DNA of 64,000 nt from Pullulanibacillus sp. KACC 23026. Lineage in GTDB: Bacteria > Bacillota > Bacilli > Bacillales > Sporolactobacillaceae. The position numbers and the translations under genes are program-made. Positions 47,738-57,512 of the stretch are shown one piece after another; the first letter of the stretch is position 1; each line of letters begins with the position of its first letter. The stretch lies in contig NZ_CP119107.1 in the NCBI RefSeq assembly GCF_029094525.1, positions 3,038,001 through 3,102,000 of the forward strand, read 5' to 3'. The notes under the pieces were generated by a model. The model was given only the letters and a program-made list of their open reading frames with translations. It was not told the DNA's origin and did no database searches.

Positions 47738-47768
47738 AAGACCCTCACAAAAAATGTGAGAGTCCATC
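47738..47768. terminator. Hairpin before array B7
   Basis: ACCCTCACA and TGTGAGAGT pair around an A-rich loop. Orientation relative to a transcript is unclear. Confidence 0.35.
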
Positions 47769-47814
47769 TCATAGAAAAATTTTTGGGGGGATTGGGGTGT
47801 GGGATGCTTGGCTT

Positions 47815-48895
47815 TAGCTTCTGGCGTGTTCGGCCTGTGCTGGGAGGTTTGGCCCAGCAGTTCTGGGAGGTTTGGCTGACCTTCTGGGATTTTCGATGGA
47901 ACTTCTCGGATGTTTGGCTGACCTTCTTGGATTTTTGCTCAACCTTCTCGGATTGGCAACACTTCTGGGGTATGGGGATTGAGCTTCTCGGATTTTTCGA
48001 TGACCTTCTCGGATTTTGGAATGAGCTTCTCGGATGTTTGGCTAACCTTTTAGGATATTTAGCAAACCTTCTGGGATCTGCTCAACTTTTAGACTGTTGG
48101 GGTCGAGCTTCTTCGATTTTTCTCTGACCTTCTTGGATTTTTGAACAAGCTTCTCGGATGTTTGGCTAACCTTCTTGGATTTTTATTAAACCTTATAGGA
48201 TGGGACTCGTTTCTGGCATGTTTGGCTTAGAGGTTCTGGGATTTTTGGCTGACCTTCTTGGATTTTCGGTGGAACTTCTCGGATGTTTGGCTAACCTTCT
48301 TGGATTTTTATTAAACCTTATAGGATGGGACTCGTTTCTGGCATGTTTGGCTTAGAGGTTCTGGGATTTTTGGCTGACCTTCTTGGATTTTCGGTGGAAC
48401 TTCTCGGATGTTTGGCTGACCTTCTGGGATTTTTATTAAACCTTTTAGGATGGGACTCGTTTCTGACACGTTTGGCTTAGAGGTTCTTGGATTTTTCACT
48501 GACCTTCTTGGATTTTAGAGCCGGCTTCTCGCATTTTTCGCTAACCTTCTTGGATTTTTGCTCAACCTTCTCGGATTGGCAACACTTCTGGGGTGTGGGG
48601 GTTGGGCTTCTCGCATTTTTCGCTGACCTTCTGGGATTTTGGAATGAGCTTCTCGCATTTTTCGCTAACCTTTTGGGATTTTTGCTCAACCTTCTCGGAT
48701 TGGCAACACTTCTGGGGTGTGGGGGTTGAGGTTCTTGGATTTTTCACTGACCTTCTTGGATTTTAGAGCCAGCTTCTCGCATTTTTCGCTGACCTTTTGG
48801 GATTTTTGCTCAACCTTCTCGGATTGGCAACACTTCTGGGGTGTGGGAGGTTGAGCTTCTTGGATTCCCACCAAACCTTCTGGGATTTTTGCCTC
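47815..48895. repeat. Minisatellite array B7, 21-bp monomers in 124-125-bp units
   Basis: GGGACTCG recurs at 48202, 48327 and 48452 (125-bp steps) and GGCAACACTTCTGGGG at 48578, 48702 and 48826 (124-bp steps), so two unit types occupy the left and right parts. Monomers read CCTTCTYGGATTTTT plus six bases, on the same strand as in B5. The array lies between the 5' end of the AddB-like gene and the 3' end of xylB. Confidence 0.95.
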
Positions 48896-48974
48896 CTCTT
48901 TGATAAATTATCTTCCTGCCTTTTTAAATAAATAGAAAGGAGCCCCTCATATTAAGGGACTCCTTGAGATAATA

Positions 48975-50468
48975 TTATCTAAAGTCTTTTAGTCGGACAT
49001 TTAGGTCTTTTGTTGCGGTATAGACGGATCGATAGATGGCAAATAGTTTTTCATAGGCGGCTGCGTTTTCTGGGTTTGGTTCATAGGTGCCTGCGATTTT
49101 GGTGAAGGCTTCGCTGCATGTTTCAAGGTCAGAATACCAACCGCAACCATAGGCCGCAAGCATGGCTGCTCCGAGGCCGGGACCTTGCTCGTTTTCCAGT
49201 TTGTAGATAGTCGCGTTGAAGATGTCCGCTTGAAGCTGGAGCCAGAAATCACTTTTGGCACCGCCGCCGATCGAGATAAGGGACGGAATGTCTTTTCCAT
49301 TTTCTCTAAAAATTTGAACGGATTCCTTTAGTGAAAAAGTAATGCCTTCAAGAACGGCTCTGACAAAATGTTTTTTAGAATGGGACCGGTCAACGCCGAT
49401 AAAGCTTGCCCGAATATCTGCATCTGCATGCGGTGTTCTCTCCCCTACTAAGTAAGGCGTAAATAAGAGACCGCCGCTTCCGACTCCTGCTTGTTCGGCA
49501 TCAGCCACGAGTTTTTCAAACGGCTCATCTTTTGCAAACACATTTTTAAACCAGCTAAAGCTGTCACCTGCCGAAAGGGTAACACCCATCGCATAAAAGC
49601 TGCCTGGAGCAGCGTGGTTAAAATAATGGACTTTTCCATTAAAGTCCTGTGTTCCGGTTGCTTCATAGGAAAGAACAACGCCGGAAGTTCCAATGCTGCA
49701 CATGGTTTTCCCTTCAGACAACACGCCAGCACCGAGGGCCCCGCACGCGTTATCAGCTCCACCGCCAAATACTTTTGTATCTGGAGTTAAAGAAGCTTGC
49801 TCTGCCATTTCCGGCAATAGGGTTCCCACACATTCATGCGACTCGATCAGCGGTGGGCAAAGCTTGGCACTGACACCAACTTTTTCTAAAACGGTTTGAC
49901 TCCAGTTTTTTGCTGCTACATCTAACATCAACGTGCCCGCAGCGTCCGAGAGCTCCATATGAAGGGCGCCGGTCAATCGATAGCGGAGATAATCCTTTGG
50001 CAAAACAAAGGTTGTTGCTTTTTCATAGTTCTCTGGTTCATGCTTCTTAACCCATAAAATTTTTGGTAGAGTAAAGCCTTCTAATGCCGGATTTTTCGTA
50101 ATTTGGATCAACTCATCACCCAACTGTTGTTCGATAAAACGGCACTCTTCTGTTGTACGTGTATCATTCCAAAGGATGGCAGGACGAATGACGGCTCCCG
50201 CTTCATCAAGGAGAACCAGACCGTGCATTTGTCCTGAAAAACTGATGCCCTCAATATCAGTTGGTGAAACACCAGATGACTTTACTAAGGTTGAGACTGC
50301 AGCAAGCGTTTCTGTCACCCAATCTTCAGGGTTTTGTTCACTATAACCTGATTGAGGCTGATTGAGTGGATAGCTTTTTGACGCCTCGTCCACAACATCC
50401 CCTGCTTGGGAGACCAAAAGCGCTTTAACTGAGCTTGTACCAAGGTCAATTCCAATCACATAACGCAT
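48975..50468 (-). CDS. xylB: Xylulokinase
   Basis: A 497-residue FGGY-family kinase. RYVIGIDLGTSSVKALLV is the phosphate-1 motif; ISFSGQMHGLVLLD and GFTLPKILWVKKHEP are xylulokinase-type; ISIGGGAKSDFWLQLQADIF and GPGLGAAMLAAYG close the ATPase. It phosphorylates D-xylulose to xylulose 5-phosphate for the pentose phosphate pathway. The ATG at 50468 (four codons inside the frame) has AGGATG upstream. It lies 191 bp after xylA with dispersed repeats and a hairpin in the gap, so expression relative to xylA may be reduced. Confidence 0.95.
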   Translation of the reverse strand: MRYVIGIDLGTSSVKALLVSQAGDVVDEASKSYPLNQPQSGYSEQNPEDWVTETLAAVSTLVKSSGVSPTDIEGISFSGQMHGLVLLDEAGAVIRPAILWNDTRTTEECRFIEQQLGDELIQITKNPALEGFTLPKILWVKKHEPENYEKATTFVLPKDYLRYRLTGALHMELSDAAGTLMLDVAAKNWSQTVLEKVGVSAKLCPPLIESHECVGTLLPEMAEQASLTPDTKVFGGGADNACGALGAGVLSEGKTMCSIGTSGVVLSYEATGTQDFNGKVHYFNHAAPGSFYAMGVTLSAGDSFSWFKNVFAKDEPFEKLVADAEQAGVGSGGLLFTPYLVGERTPHADADIRASFIGVDRSHSKKHFVRAVLEGITFSLKESVQIFRENGKDIPSLISIGGGAKSDFWLQLQADIFNATIYKLENEQGPGLGAAMLAAYGCGWYSDLETCSEAFTKIAGTYEPNPENAAAYEKLFAIYRSVYTATKDLNVRLKDFR

Positions 50469-50507
50469 TATTAACCACATCCTGATCCTTAAAAAATAGT
50501 GGGAAAG

Positions 50508-50606
50508 TTTGGCAACGGTTCCTCGTTAACGTTGATGGAACGAGAGAACCGTCCCTGTGTTTTACAAATGGAACGAGAGAACCGTCCCCGCGTTTCACCC
50601 GCGTTT
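50508..50606. repeat. Dispersed repeat in the xylA-xylB gap
   Basis: Two copies of GGAACGAGAGAACCGTCCC lie about 50 bp apart, the second followed by CCGCGTTTCACCCGCGTTTC. Same family as 27194, 30676 and 34757-34972. Confidence 0.7.
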
Positions 50607-50617
50607 CAGAACAAGTA

Positions 50618-50654
50618 TAGCGGAGACGCGTGCGCCTCCGCTAGTTTTTTTTAG
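50618..50654. terminator. Hairpin after xylA
   Basis: AGCGGAGACG and CGCCTCCGCT pair around CGTG. Eight Ts follow on the plus strand, so on the xylA transcript the hairpin is preceded, not followed, by the A/T run; it is probably an mRNA-stabilising or attenuating hairpin. Confidence 0.5.
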
Positions 50655-50659
50655 TACTC

Positions 50660-51973
50660 TTATGCTTCGATTAGGTATTGATTGAGTGTTGCTTTTAAGA
50701 GTTCGGTACGGCCAGATTTGTTAGTGATTTGGTCGTTTTCAAGAGCATAGGCTTCGAGAGAATGGAAATCGGCTTTACCAGATACGATGTCAGCGCCAAT
50801 GCCTTCTTTAAAGCTGCTGTAGCGATCGTCGATAAAGTTTTCAAGGACGCCGTCTTCAAGAAGCTTGTGAGCCACTTGTAAGCCGCGAGCAAAAGCATCC
50901 ATTCCGGCGATGTGAGCGTAGAACAAATCAGCATCTTCAAATGATGGACGACGAACTTTCGCATCAAAGTTTAATCCGCCTTTTCCTAAACCGCCATTTT
51001 TAAGAATTTCATACATAGCAAGTGTTGTGGAATAAAGGTCCGTTGGGAACTCATCAGTATCCCATCCAAGCAATGGATCGCCTTGGTTGGCATCGACGGA
51101 ACCAAGCATGCCGTTAATACGAGCGGTATGAAGTTCATGCTGGAACGTATGTCCGGCAAGTGTAGCATGGTTTGCTTCAATGTTGAATTTGAAATGTTCA
51201 GTAAGTCCGTATTTATGCAAGAAGGCAAGGCCAGTGGCTACATCTGTATCGTATTGGTGAGTCGTTGGTTCTTTTGGCTTAGGCTCGATCAAGAATTGGC
51301 CATCAAAACCAATTTCCTTCGCATAATCCACTGCCATGTGCATGAAACGTCCAAGGTTATCAAGTTCAAGACCCATATCCGTATTTAAGAGCGTTTCATA
51401 ACCTTCACGGCCGCCCCAGAATACATAGTTTTCTGCGCCTAGTTCTTTAGCGACTTCAAGTCCCTTTTTAACCTTTGCTGCTGAATAAGCGAATACATCT
51501 GCATTGCTTGAAGTTGCAGCACCATGAAGGAAGCGAGGATGACTGAACATGTTAGCTGTGTTCCAAAGAAGCTTCACTTTGCTTGTTTTCATATATTCTT
51601 TTGTTAGACCAATGATTTCATCTAGGTTTTTGTTCGTTTCTCTTAATGTATCTCCTTCTGGGGAAATATCCACATCGTGGAAGCAGAAGTAAGGCACATC
51701 AAGCTTTTCAAAGAATTCAAATGCTGCTTCAAGACGAGCTTTAGCAAGATCCATTCCTTTTAATCGATCCCATGAACGGAACATCGTTGGTGTACCAAAT
51801 GGATCAGTCCCGTTGGCAGTAAACGTATGCCAGTAAGCCACTGCAAAGCGAAGATGCTCTTCCATTGTTTTATCGCCAATTTTTTGAGTTGGATTATAAT
51901 ATTTAAAGGCGAGTGGATTCGTTGAGGCTTTGCCTTCAAAAGTAATTTTGTTAACATCGGAAAAATAAACCAT
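50660..51973 (-). CDS. xylA: Xylose isomerase
   Basis: A 437-residue metal-dependent isomerase. [18 protein letters not shown] holds the catalytic histidine region, [18 protein letters not shown] and [18 protein letters not shown] the metal ligands, and [18 protein letters not shown] the second metal site. It converts D-xylose to D-xylulose (and glucose to fructose). Transcribed leftward from the promoter at 52087-52115 under a XylR-type operator, upstream of xylB. AGGGGGA precedes the ATG. Confidence 0.97.
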   Translation of the reverse strand: MVYFSDVNKITFEGKASTNPLAFKYYNPTQKIGDKTMEEHLRFAVAYWHTFTANGTDPFGTPTMFRSWDRLKGMDLAKARLEAAFEFFEKLDVPYFCFHDVDISPEGDTLRETNKNLDEIIGLTKEYMKTSKVKLLWNTANMFSHPRFLHGAATSSNADVFAYSAAKVKKGLEVAKELGAENYVFWGGREGYETLLNTDMGLELDNLGRFMHMAVDYAKEIGFDGQFLIEPKPKEPTTHQYDTDVATGLAFLHKYGLTEHFKFNIEANHATLAGHTFQHELHTARINGMLGSVDANQGDPLLGWDTDEFPTDLYSTTLAMYEILKNGGLGKGGLNFDAKVRRPSFEDADLFYAHIAGMDAFARGLQVAHKLLEDGVLENFIDDRYSSFKEGIGADIVSGKADFHSLEAYALENDQITNKSGRTELLKATLNQYLIEA

Positions 51974-52086
51974 GAGAGTGTCCCCCTAAAAATAATTGAG
52001 TTTTCAATAGAAAGCGGTATCAGTAATCGCTTTCCAAACATCTAATTGTTCCCTTTTAATTGATCCTTTATTCTCTTTCCAACATC

Positions 52087-52115
52087 ATCATAACACGGTA
52101 TACTTAGTTTGTCTA
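52087..52115 (-). promoter_or_regulatory. Sigma-A promoter of xylA
   Basis: On the minus strand TAGACA (complement of 52110-52115) and TATGAT (complement of 52087-52092) with a 17-bp spacer. The -35 falls inside the operator at 52104-52134. Confidence 0.65.
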
Positions 52116-52134
52116 TTCAATGTACAAAGATTAA
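52104..52134. promoter_or_regulatory. XylR operator between xylA and xylR
   Basis: TTAGTTTGT at 52104-52112 and ACAAAGATTAA at 52124-52134 are inverted half-sites resembling the Bacillus xyl operator (TTAGTTTGTT... arms). Placement over the xylA -35 fits repression. Confidence 0.7.
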
Positions 52135-52206
52135 TGTAAATTTTTTTATCTCTATATTAATAATAGTTTATAATAGAAAAATAGTTTTATATTCGGGGGA
52201 CATCAT

Positions 52207-53391
52207 ATGAAAACTGGTAATCTACAATTTGTTAAACAAATGAACAAAGCGATCGTTTTTAATCGCATTTCAGAATTAGAGCCTCTTTCAAGAGCAGACA
52301 TTGCCCAAAACACCGGACTCAATAAGGGAACGGTTTCCTCATTGGTCAGTGAGCTTTTGGAGGATTCCCTCGTTTATGAAAGCGGCCCAGGAGAGTCCAG
52401 TGGCGGTAGACGGCCGGTTCTTCTTCATTTTAACCGGCGTGCTGGTTTTTCCATCGGGATTGATATTGGCGTCAACTATTTATTAGGGGTCGTCTCTGAT
52501 TTAGTCGGAACCATTTATAAAAAAGAAATCATCTCTCACGAACACACTGATTTTGAATCCATTGCGGCACTGCTGCGCGGCATGATTGGTGAACTTATTC
52601 AAAGCGCACCTGAAAGCCCTTACGGAATTATTGGCATTGGGATCGGCGTGCCTGGGGTCGTAACGAATAGCAGTGAGGTCCTGATCACGCCTAACCTCGG
52701 TTGGGAGCGGATGGACCTGAAAAAGGCGGTTGAACAGTGGTTTAACATTCCTGTCATTATTGAAAACGAAGCGAACGCTGGGGCTTATGGTGAAATGCTT
52801 TACGGGGCAGGGAAGAATGTGAATGACCTTATCTATCTCAGTGCTGGGATCGGGATAGGGACAGGCATTATCATCGACGGTAATCTTTACCGCGGGACTT
52901 CCGGATTTTCAGGTGAAATGGGCCATATCACGATTGATATGAATGGCAGGAAATGCAGCTGCGGCAATTACGGTTGCCTAGAGCTCTATGCTTCAGAAAA
53001 TGCCTTATTATCAGAAGCGAAAAACGGATTAAGCACACTCAATGCTTCTGAGTTAAAAGATCTGACGTTTGAAGCCCTCATTGAGCAAGCCGAGCAACAT
53101 AATCCAGAAGTCCGGTCACTTTTTGACAAAATCGGAACCTTTCTAGGAATTGGTATTGTTAGCATTATTAATAGTTTTAACCCTAGGAAGATCATCATTG
53201 GAAACCGGCTAGCTCAAGCAAGTCAATGGCTCGAACCTTCTATCCAAAGACTTGTAAAAGAACGCGCCCTTTCCCACAACGAAGACAATGTGGATATTTG
53301 CTTCTCGGAGCTTTCCTCTCTGTCTTCTGCACTCGGAGCTTCCGCCTTTGTGAATGAATCTTTTATTGAGGGTTTGTTTAAGACGGAATAA
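52207..53391 (+). CDS. xylR: Xylose repressor, ROK family
   Basis: A 394-residue regulator. N-terminal winged helix: LSRADIAQNTGLNKGTVSSL. The ROK sugar-binding half has FSIGIDIGVNYLLGVVSD, GEMGHITIDMNGRKC and the zinc motif CSCGNYGCLELY. In Bacillus XylR represses xylose genes and is released by xylose. It is divergent from xylA with the shared operator in the gap; GGGGGA precedes the ATG. It probably controls xylA, xylB and the GH52 gene. Confidence 0.93.
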   Translation: MKTGNLQFVKQMNKAIVFNRISELEPLSRADIAQNTGLNKGTVSSLVSELLEDSLVYESGPGESSGGRRPVLLHFNRRAGFSIGIDIGVNYLLGVVSDLVGTIYKKEIISHEHTDFESIAALLRGMIGELIQSAPESPYGIIGIGIGVPGVVTNSSEVLITPNLGWERMDLKKAVEQWFNIPVIIENEANAGAYGEMLYGAGKNVNDLIYLSAGIGIGTGIIIDGNLYRGTSGFSGEMGHITIDMNGRKCSCGNYGCLELYASENALLSEAKNGLSTLNASELKDLTFEALIEQAEQHNPEVRSLFDKIGTFLGIGIVSIINSFNPRKIIIGNRLAQASQWLEPSIQRLVKERALSHNEDNVDICFSELSSLSSALGASAFVNESFIEGLFKTE

Positions 53392-53487
53392 AAATAGGTG
53401 AGGTCACTTACTTTAGGCTTATTCGGTTTCACAACTAAACAAGTATTAGAAAAAGCGTGCGAGGATTCGCACGCTTTTCTTATTGGA

Positions 53488-55650
53488 TTAATAAGTTGAA
53501 GTTTTGGTTGCCTGTGAGTTTAATGGGAAGTTTTCTGGATGTTCTTCAAGCCATAGAATGCTTGTGACACCGCGCGGATAATATTTACTTCCTGTAATTT
53601 CACCAGAGATAATTTGATCGCTCCAGCTCCAGATCGACAAGGTTGGATGAGTCAGCCATTTGACATGGGCGGCGTCAGCTCTCGCTCCGCTCTCATCCCA
53701 AGATAGACCAAGGATTTGCCGAGCAATAAACTGGCATAGATAGATCTTGCTTAACCAGGAATTATTGCTTGTAGACGAAATCTTCCAGCCGCCATCTTCA
53801 AACAAACAAACGCCTTCTACTAAGACGGTCTTCAGATGCTGTTTTAAAACTTGAATATAGGAAGCAAAACGACCTTCTGGATCTAAGGCTTCTTTTGTAT
53901 TTGTAAAATAAGGAAATAGAAGTCCTTCAATCGCTGGGATAATTTTCGAATCATTCCCCTCACCCACAACAGCTGGGATATAGCCTTCAGGTGTTACAAA
54001 GCTAGCGATTGTTGCCGCACATTTATCTGCCTGCTCGCCCGCAAGCTTCGATTCCTCTTTATAGCCGAAATCTGCAAACAGCTTTTCTAACGCGACATAA
54101 GAAGCCCAAGACTTACCGGCCAGATAAATATTATTCCGGGCCTGTCCCAAAGACACATCTAAGCTGTCATACGTTGTAATTTCAGCACCGCCCATAACAC
54201 GCGAGGAATCTAGCCCCATAATTCCATTTCGTTTTTCCGGAACAGGATGATCACGGTTGACGAGGCTTTCTAAACATTGAGTAAAGATATCTAGATTTGC
54301 TCTGACCCAGTCTTGATCGCCGGTCTGCTCAGCATAAACCGTTGCCGTTAACACCCAGTTAACCAATTGTTCATGCGTCATATGCGAAAAGCAGCCATCA
54401 AGCCCATACATCTCATAAGAGGAATACCCGGGACGCGAAATGGTATTTGCCACGCCCATATCATGCGTAAAGCTGATGCCGCCAGGATATTCTGTTGCGT
54501 CATTTGGAAAGCGAACCGTATCCTGATAGCTGAAACGCTTAACAAACATATCCAGTTCATTTTTAACTGTCCAAGGATTCATTTTCAATTCAAAGAAGAG
54601 CTGATCGACAGTGAGATCGAATGTGTTCATCATCCGATACTCCCCTTCATTGACGTTCCAAAACGGCTCCCCGTCTACGTCCAACAGCTGTGTTGACCCA
54701 TAATAGCTGCGAATGGCATGGGCCATCATGAAGGTTTGATCCTCTGAAAGATGAGCTGCGTTTAATAGTTCATTGGATTGAAGCGCTCTTCTTTTTATTT
54801 CTTCAAAATGAGTCAGCGTAAAGAACGAGACCTCTTCAATATCTTTAAAATAGTTTGTATAGTAATACGACGCATCAAGGCCTGCTGTAACAAGACCATT
54901 TCGATAAAAGCTGATCGCAAACTGATAGGTCTTCTTTTCTCCTGCTGGGACGTCCATAATCATCGCCCCGATTGGACCGAGACCGAATGTCCAATTGGCT
55001 TCTATCTCATTCGTCAGGATATTCTCAAGACTGAACTGAAGAGCCGATTTCACATCGGGATCCAATGAGGTAATCGCCGTCAACCGACCTTGACCGACTC
55101 CCTTGGCACCCGCCATTGTGTCATCCAAACGGCGCATTGAACTGTAGACATCACTGCCTTCATACCCGAAAAAGGCGCGGCGCGGACGTTGCCCCTCTGT
55201 ATTATCAATGGTTAATTCGGCAATCACAGCCGGTACAATCGCAAGCTTCAACTCATCAGATTGAGCTGATTTCGGCTCTGGTACGGACACGGCTTGAGAA
55301 TAAATGGTAAATGACAAATCGCCAGCTGCCCATGTGTCTGTCCCTAATTGAAATTTCCGCTCTACGTTTTCTTGATTAAATGGAAAGATGATTTTTGGCT
55401 TGTCCGGATTAGGGTCTGGATTCTCAATATCATAACGCTTGCTCTCATCCTCATCACTATAATGAAAGAATGGCAAAGCTTCGAAGCGGCCTGCTTGGTC
55501 CTTAGACTCCACACCAATATAGACATTCTTTTTGGGAGAACGGCCAAGTTCCAGATCAAGGCCACCGCCCGCTCCCGGAAACCCTAAAGTAAAGCTTGAA
55601 AAGGCACCGATTGGAGAATGATGGGCATTAAAAAATTGATTTCTAGTCAT
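53488..55650 (-). CDS. GH52 beta-xylosidase
   Basis: A 720-residue cytoplasmic glycosidase. The opening NQFFNAHHSPIGAFSSFTLG and the segment GGGLDLELGRSPKKNVYIGV match Geobacillus GH52 beta-xylosidases; SFTHDMGVANTISRPGYSSY and GLDSSRVMGGAEITTYDSLD lie in the (alpha/alpha)6 catalytic half. No signal peptide, so it hydrolyses imported xylooligosaccharides to xylose, feeding XylA/XylB. AAAGGGG precedes the ATG. GH52 is a small family, almost limited to Bacillales and related groups. Transporters for the oligosaccharides are not in this window. Confidence 0.93.
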   Translation of the reverse strand: MTRNQFFNAHHSPIGAFSSFTLGFPGAGGGLDLELGRSPKKNVYIGVESKDQAGRFEALPFFHYSDEDESKRYDIENPDPNPDKPKIIFPFNQENVERKFQLGTDTWAAGDLSFTIYSQAVSVPEPKSAQSDELKLAIVPAVIAELTIDNTEGQRPRRAFFGYEGSDVYSSMRRLDDTMAGAKGVGQGRLTAITSLDPDVKSALQFSLENILTNEIEANWTFGLGPIGAMIMDVPAGEKKTYQFAISFYRNGLVTAGLDASYYYTNYFKDIEEVSFFTLTHFEEIKRRALQSNELLNAAHLSEDQTFMMAHAIRSYYGSTQLLDVDGEPFWNVNEGEYRMMNTFDLTVDQLFFELKMNPWTVKNELDMFVKRFSYQDTVRFPNDATEYPGGISFTHDMGVANTISRPGYSSYEMYGLDGCFSHMTHEQLVNWVLTATVYAEQTGDQDWVRANLDIFTQCLESLVNRDHPVPEKRNGIMGLDSSRVMGGAEITTYDSLDVSLGQARNNIYLAGKSWASYVALEKLFADFGYKEESKLAGEQADKCAATIASFVTPEGYIPAVVGEGNDSKIIPAIEGLLFPYFTNTKEALDPEGRFASYIQVLKQHLKTVLVEGVCLFEDGGWKISSTSNNSWLSKIYLCQFIARQILGLSWDESGARADAAHVKWLTHPTLSIWSWSDQIISGEITGSKYYPRGVTSILWLEEHPENFPLNSQATKTSTY

Positions 55651-55766
55651 CTTGTTAACCCCTTTAATTAATGACGGCTGTAGCGGTCATCTCCTTAATT
55701 TGGAAAGAGTAAAGAGATCAAAAAGGGATTTAATTGTAAGACTGTTAAACGTTTTCTAAAGAAAAT

Positions 55767-55780
55767 TGTAAACGATTTCG
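55767..55780. promoter_or_regulatory. Candidate cre site upstream of the GH52 gene
   Basis: TGTAAACGATTTCG matches 13 of 14 positions of the CcpA consensus TGWNANCGNTNWCA. A poorer relative lies near 55744. Catabolite repression by CcpA is expected for xylan-use genes. Confidence 0.5.
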
Positions 55781-55839
55781 CTGTAAAAAGTAAAGCGGGA
55801 AAACAAGGTCTTTTTTAAAACAACTGATTCGCACGACGA

Positions 55840-55874
55840 AAAAACGCCACCCTCAAGTGAAGGCGCCGTTGATC
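55840..55874 (-). terminator. Rho-independent terminator of the 54-residue protein gene
   Basis: AACGGCGCC and GGTGGCGTT pair with one mismatch around TTCACTTGAG, followed on the minus strand by a run of Ts. Confidence 0.75.
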
Positions 55875-55895
55875 AAAACTTATTTGTTTTTATGG

Positions 55896-56060
55896 TTAAG
55901 AGTCTGTGTCACTGTGTTTGGATGGCTCGAATCCCAATTTCTCACGGGCAATCAGTGCTTTGACCTCATTGTACGATAAACCTGAATGAGCGTTCTTTTC
56001 TTTCACCTCATCAATGTCCGTTCCAACGATTGTGTAGCGCTTGTTTTGTTTGTCCGTCAT
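55896..56060 (-). CDS. Conserved-looking small protein, 54 residues
   Basis: Begins MTDKQNKRYTIVGTDIDEVK and continues LSYNEVKALIAREKLGFEP. It has AAGGAG nine bases before its ATG and a terminator just after the stop. The body looks like one short strand plus two helices. I recall similar small proteins in spore-formers but cannot name a family. It lies between the GH52 gene and the cold-shock gene, on the same strand. Confidence 0.65.
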   Translation of the reverse strand: MTDKQNKRYTIVGTDIDEVKEKNAHSGLSYNEVKALIAREKLGFEPSKHSDTDS

Positions 56061-56089
56061 GACTTGTCTCTCCTTTTCACTTTCTAACT

Positions 56090-56124
56090 TAAAAAGGATG
56101 AGTCACTAAGTGTGTCTCATCCTT
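56090..56124 (-). terminator. Rho-independent terminator of the cold-shock gene
   Basis: AAGGATGAG and CTCATCCTT form a perfect 9-bp stem with a 13-base loop, followed by TTTTAAG on the minus strand. Confidence 0.8.
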
Positions 56125-56142
56125 GGATTGGAATGCTAGAAA

Positions 56143-56343
56143 TTAAAGTTTCGTTACATTTTCGGCTTGCGGGCCACGGTTTCCTTCAACAATGTTGAAT
56201 TCAACACGCTGACCTTCTTCAAGGGTTTTAAAGCCTTCCCCTTGGATGGCGCTATAATGAACAAAAACGTCGTCGCCGCCTTCAACTTCAATAAATCCAA
56301 ATCCTTTGTCTGCATTAAACCATTTTACTGTACCTTGACTCAT
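56143..56343 (-). CDS. csp: Cold-shock protein (CspA/CspB family)
   Basis: A 66-residue OB-fold protein: [19 protein letters not shown] contains RNP-1 (KGFGFIEV), and [10 protein letters not shown] contains RNP-2. Ends [10 protein letters not shown]. It binds single-stranded RNA/DNA as an RNA chaperone. GGAGG lies nine bases before the ATG at 56343; the frame extends ten codons upstream without support. The 303-bp upstream gap could hold the long leader typical of csp mRNAs, but no promoter was firmly identified. Confidence 0.95.
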   Translation of the reverse strand: MSQGTVKWFNADKGFGFIEVEGGDDVFVHYSAIQGEGFKTLEEGQRVEFNIVEGNRGPQAENVTKL

Positions 56344-56646
56344 GTATACATACCTCCAACTAATGTTAAACATGTCAATCTTATTTACTCGAGCCGTAAA
56401 TAATATTCACACATTATAAAGAAGGACCAGATCTTTAGACATGACAACCCTTTATAAGTTGTGAATCCGATTCTTAGTCGTCCTTCCGTTATATTTTGAA
56501 CAGAAAATTGATTTTTTAATCCTCTTTTCATTTTTATTTTTTTGCAACCACTACATTTGGCTCGTTTTTCTGACCCATTTCGATTCACTTTAATGATGGA
56601 TCATGAGCCCTTCAAAGTGAGTTTCCCGCTTATCGCGAGCCTTTGA

Positions 56647-57288
56647 TTACCGCCATTTTCCTCTTCCTAACCATCCAAGCAGACCAAACCAGACACCCAA
56701 TTGAATCCATCCAAGGATGGCACCTGATAAAATCTGCAGAATCGAATCTTCACCCAACAGTAAGAGAGCGAAGCCCTGAAGGATATAAAAAACCAAAAGA
56801 CCGATACTTGCCCAAATGACTACCATCCAATTTTTATTGATCCATAAAAAATAAACAAGCAACCCCATTAAGAAGCCATAAAAAACAACGGTAATCATCA
56901 TTTCTTCACTTGGCCAAACGCCAATTGAAACTTGCCCATGAAAGATTGGAACATCCGGTTCGGCAAACAGGTTCCAAAACAAATCATGAATCAATCGGCT
57001 GACAATGACCCCTAGAACTAAAAACAAACCCGTTATCCCTCTCTTAAAGAAGGCTAACACGATTCCCATTACACAGGAGATCAGAAGGCTAAACGAGAAA
57101 TCGCCAATATGATTCAATCCGCTCCATAGAGATTGAAAAGAGGAACTCCCAAGCCGAATAAATAAAGGGGCTCCTTTTTCATTGAACTTCTCTACCCAAT
57201 TTATGTAAAAAGTCGACAGCCAACAGCCCCCCAGATATAAGCCTAATAAGCCACCGCTTACTAACCAACAAATCCTTTGTTTGGCCAT
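56647..57288 (-). CDS. PAP2-like membrane protein with a degenerate active site
   Basis: A 213-residue protein with about six membrane helices in the order of type 2 phosphatidic acid phosphatases. The expected PSGH motif reads WPSEEMM, and the expected SRxxxGxHxxxD motif reads GEDSILQILSGAILG. Both catalytic histidines are therefore missing. It may be a non-catalytic PAP2 relative; the assignment depends on topology and these degenerate motifs. It is on the same strand as the true YuiD-type gene to its right, which has its own terminator. Confidence 0.5.
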   Translation of the reverse strand: MAKQRICWLVSGGLLGLYLGGCWLSTFYINWVEKFNEKGAPLFIRLGSSSFQSLWSGLNHIGDFSFSLLISCVMGIVLAFFKRGITGLFLVLGVIVSRLIHDLFWNLFAEPDVPIFHGQVSIGVWPSEEMMITVVFYGFLMGLLVYFLWINKNWMVVIWASIGLLVFYILQGFALLLLGEDSILQILSGAILGWIQLGVWFGLLGWLGRGKWR

Positions 57289-57369
57289 GATTTTCTTGGC
57301 CTCCTCCCGAGAGACATCTTCCTATCTCAACGGTATGCCAACTTGTCCTCATATATAACTTTTAAATAA

Positions 57370-57408
57370 ATTAAAACAGGCCCCCATACGAATGTTGGGC
57401 CTGTTTCC
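57370..57408 (-). terminator. Terminator of the yuiD-like gene
   Basis: AAACAGGCCC and GGGCCTGTTT form a stem with a short extension around CCATACGAATGTT; T/A runs on both sides. Confidence 0.8.
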
Positions 57409-57512
57409 TGTCTTGCTAGGCGTTCACCTTTATTTTAAAAAATGAGTCCTTGTCCTCAAATAAAAAAAGAAAACTTGATCCCACACCGTTTTCCCTTTCC
57501 ATCTCTTAACAT

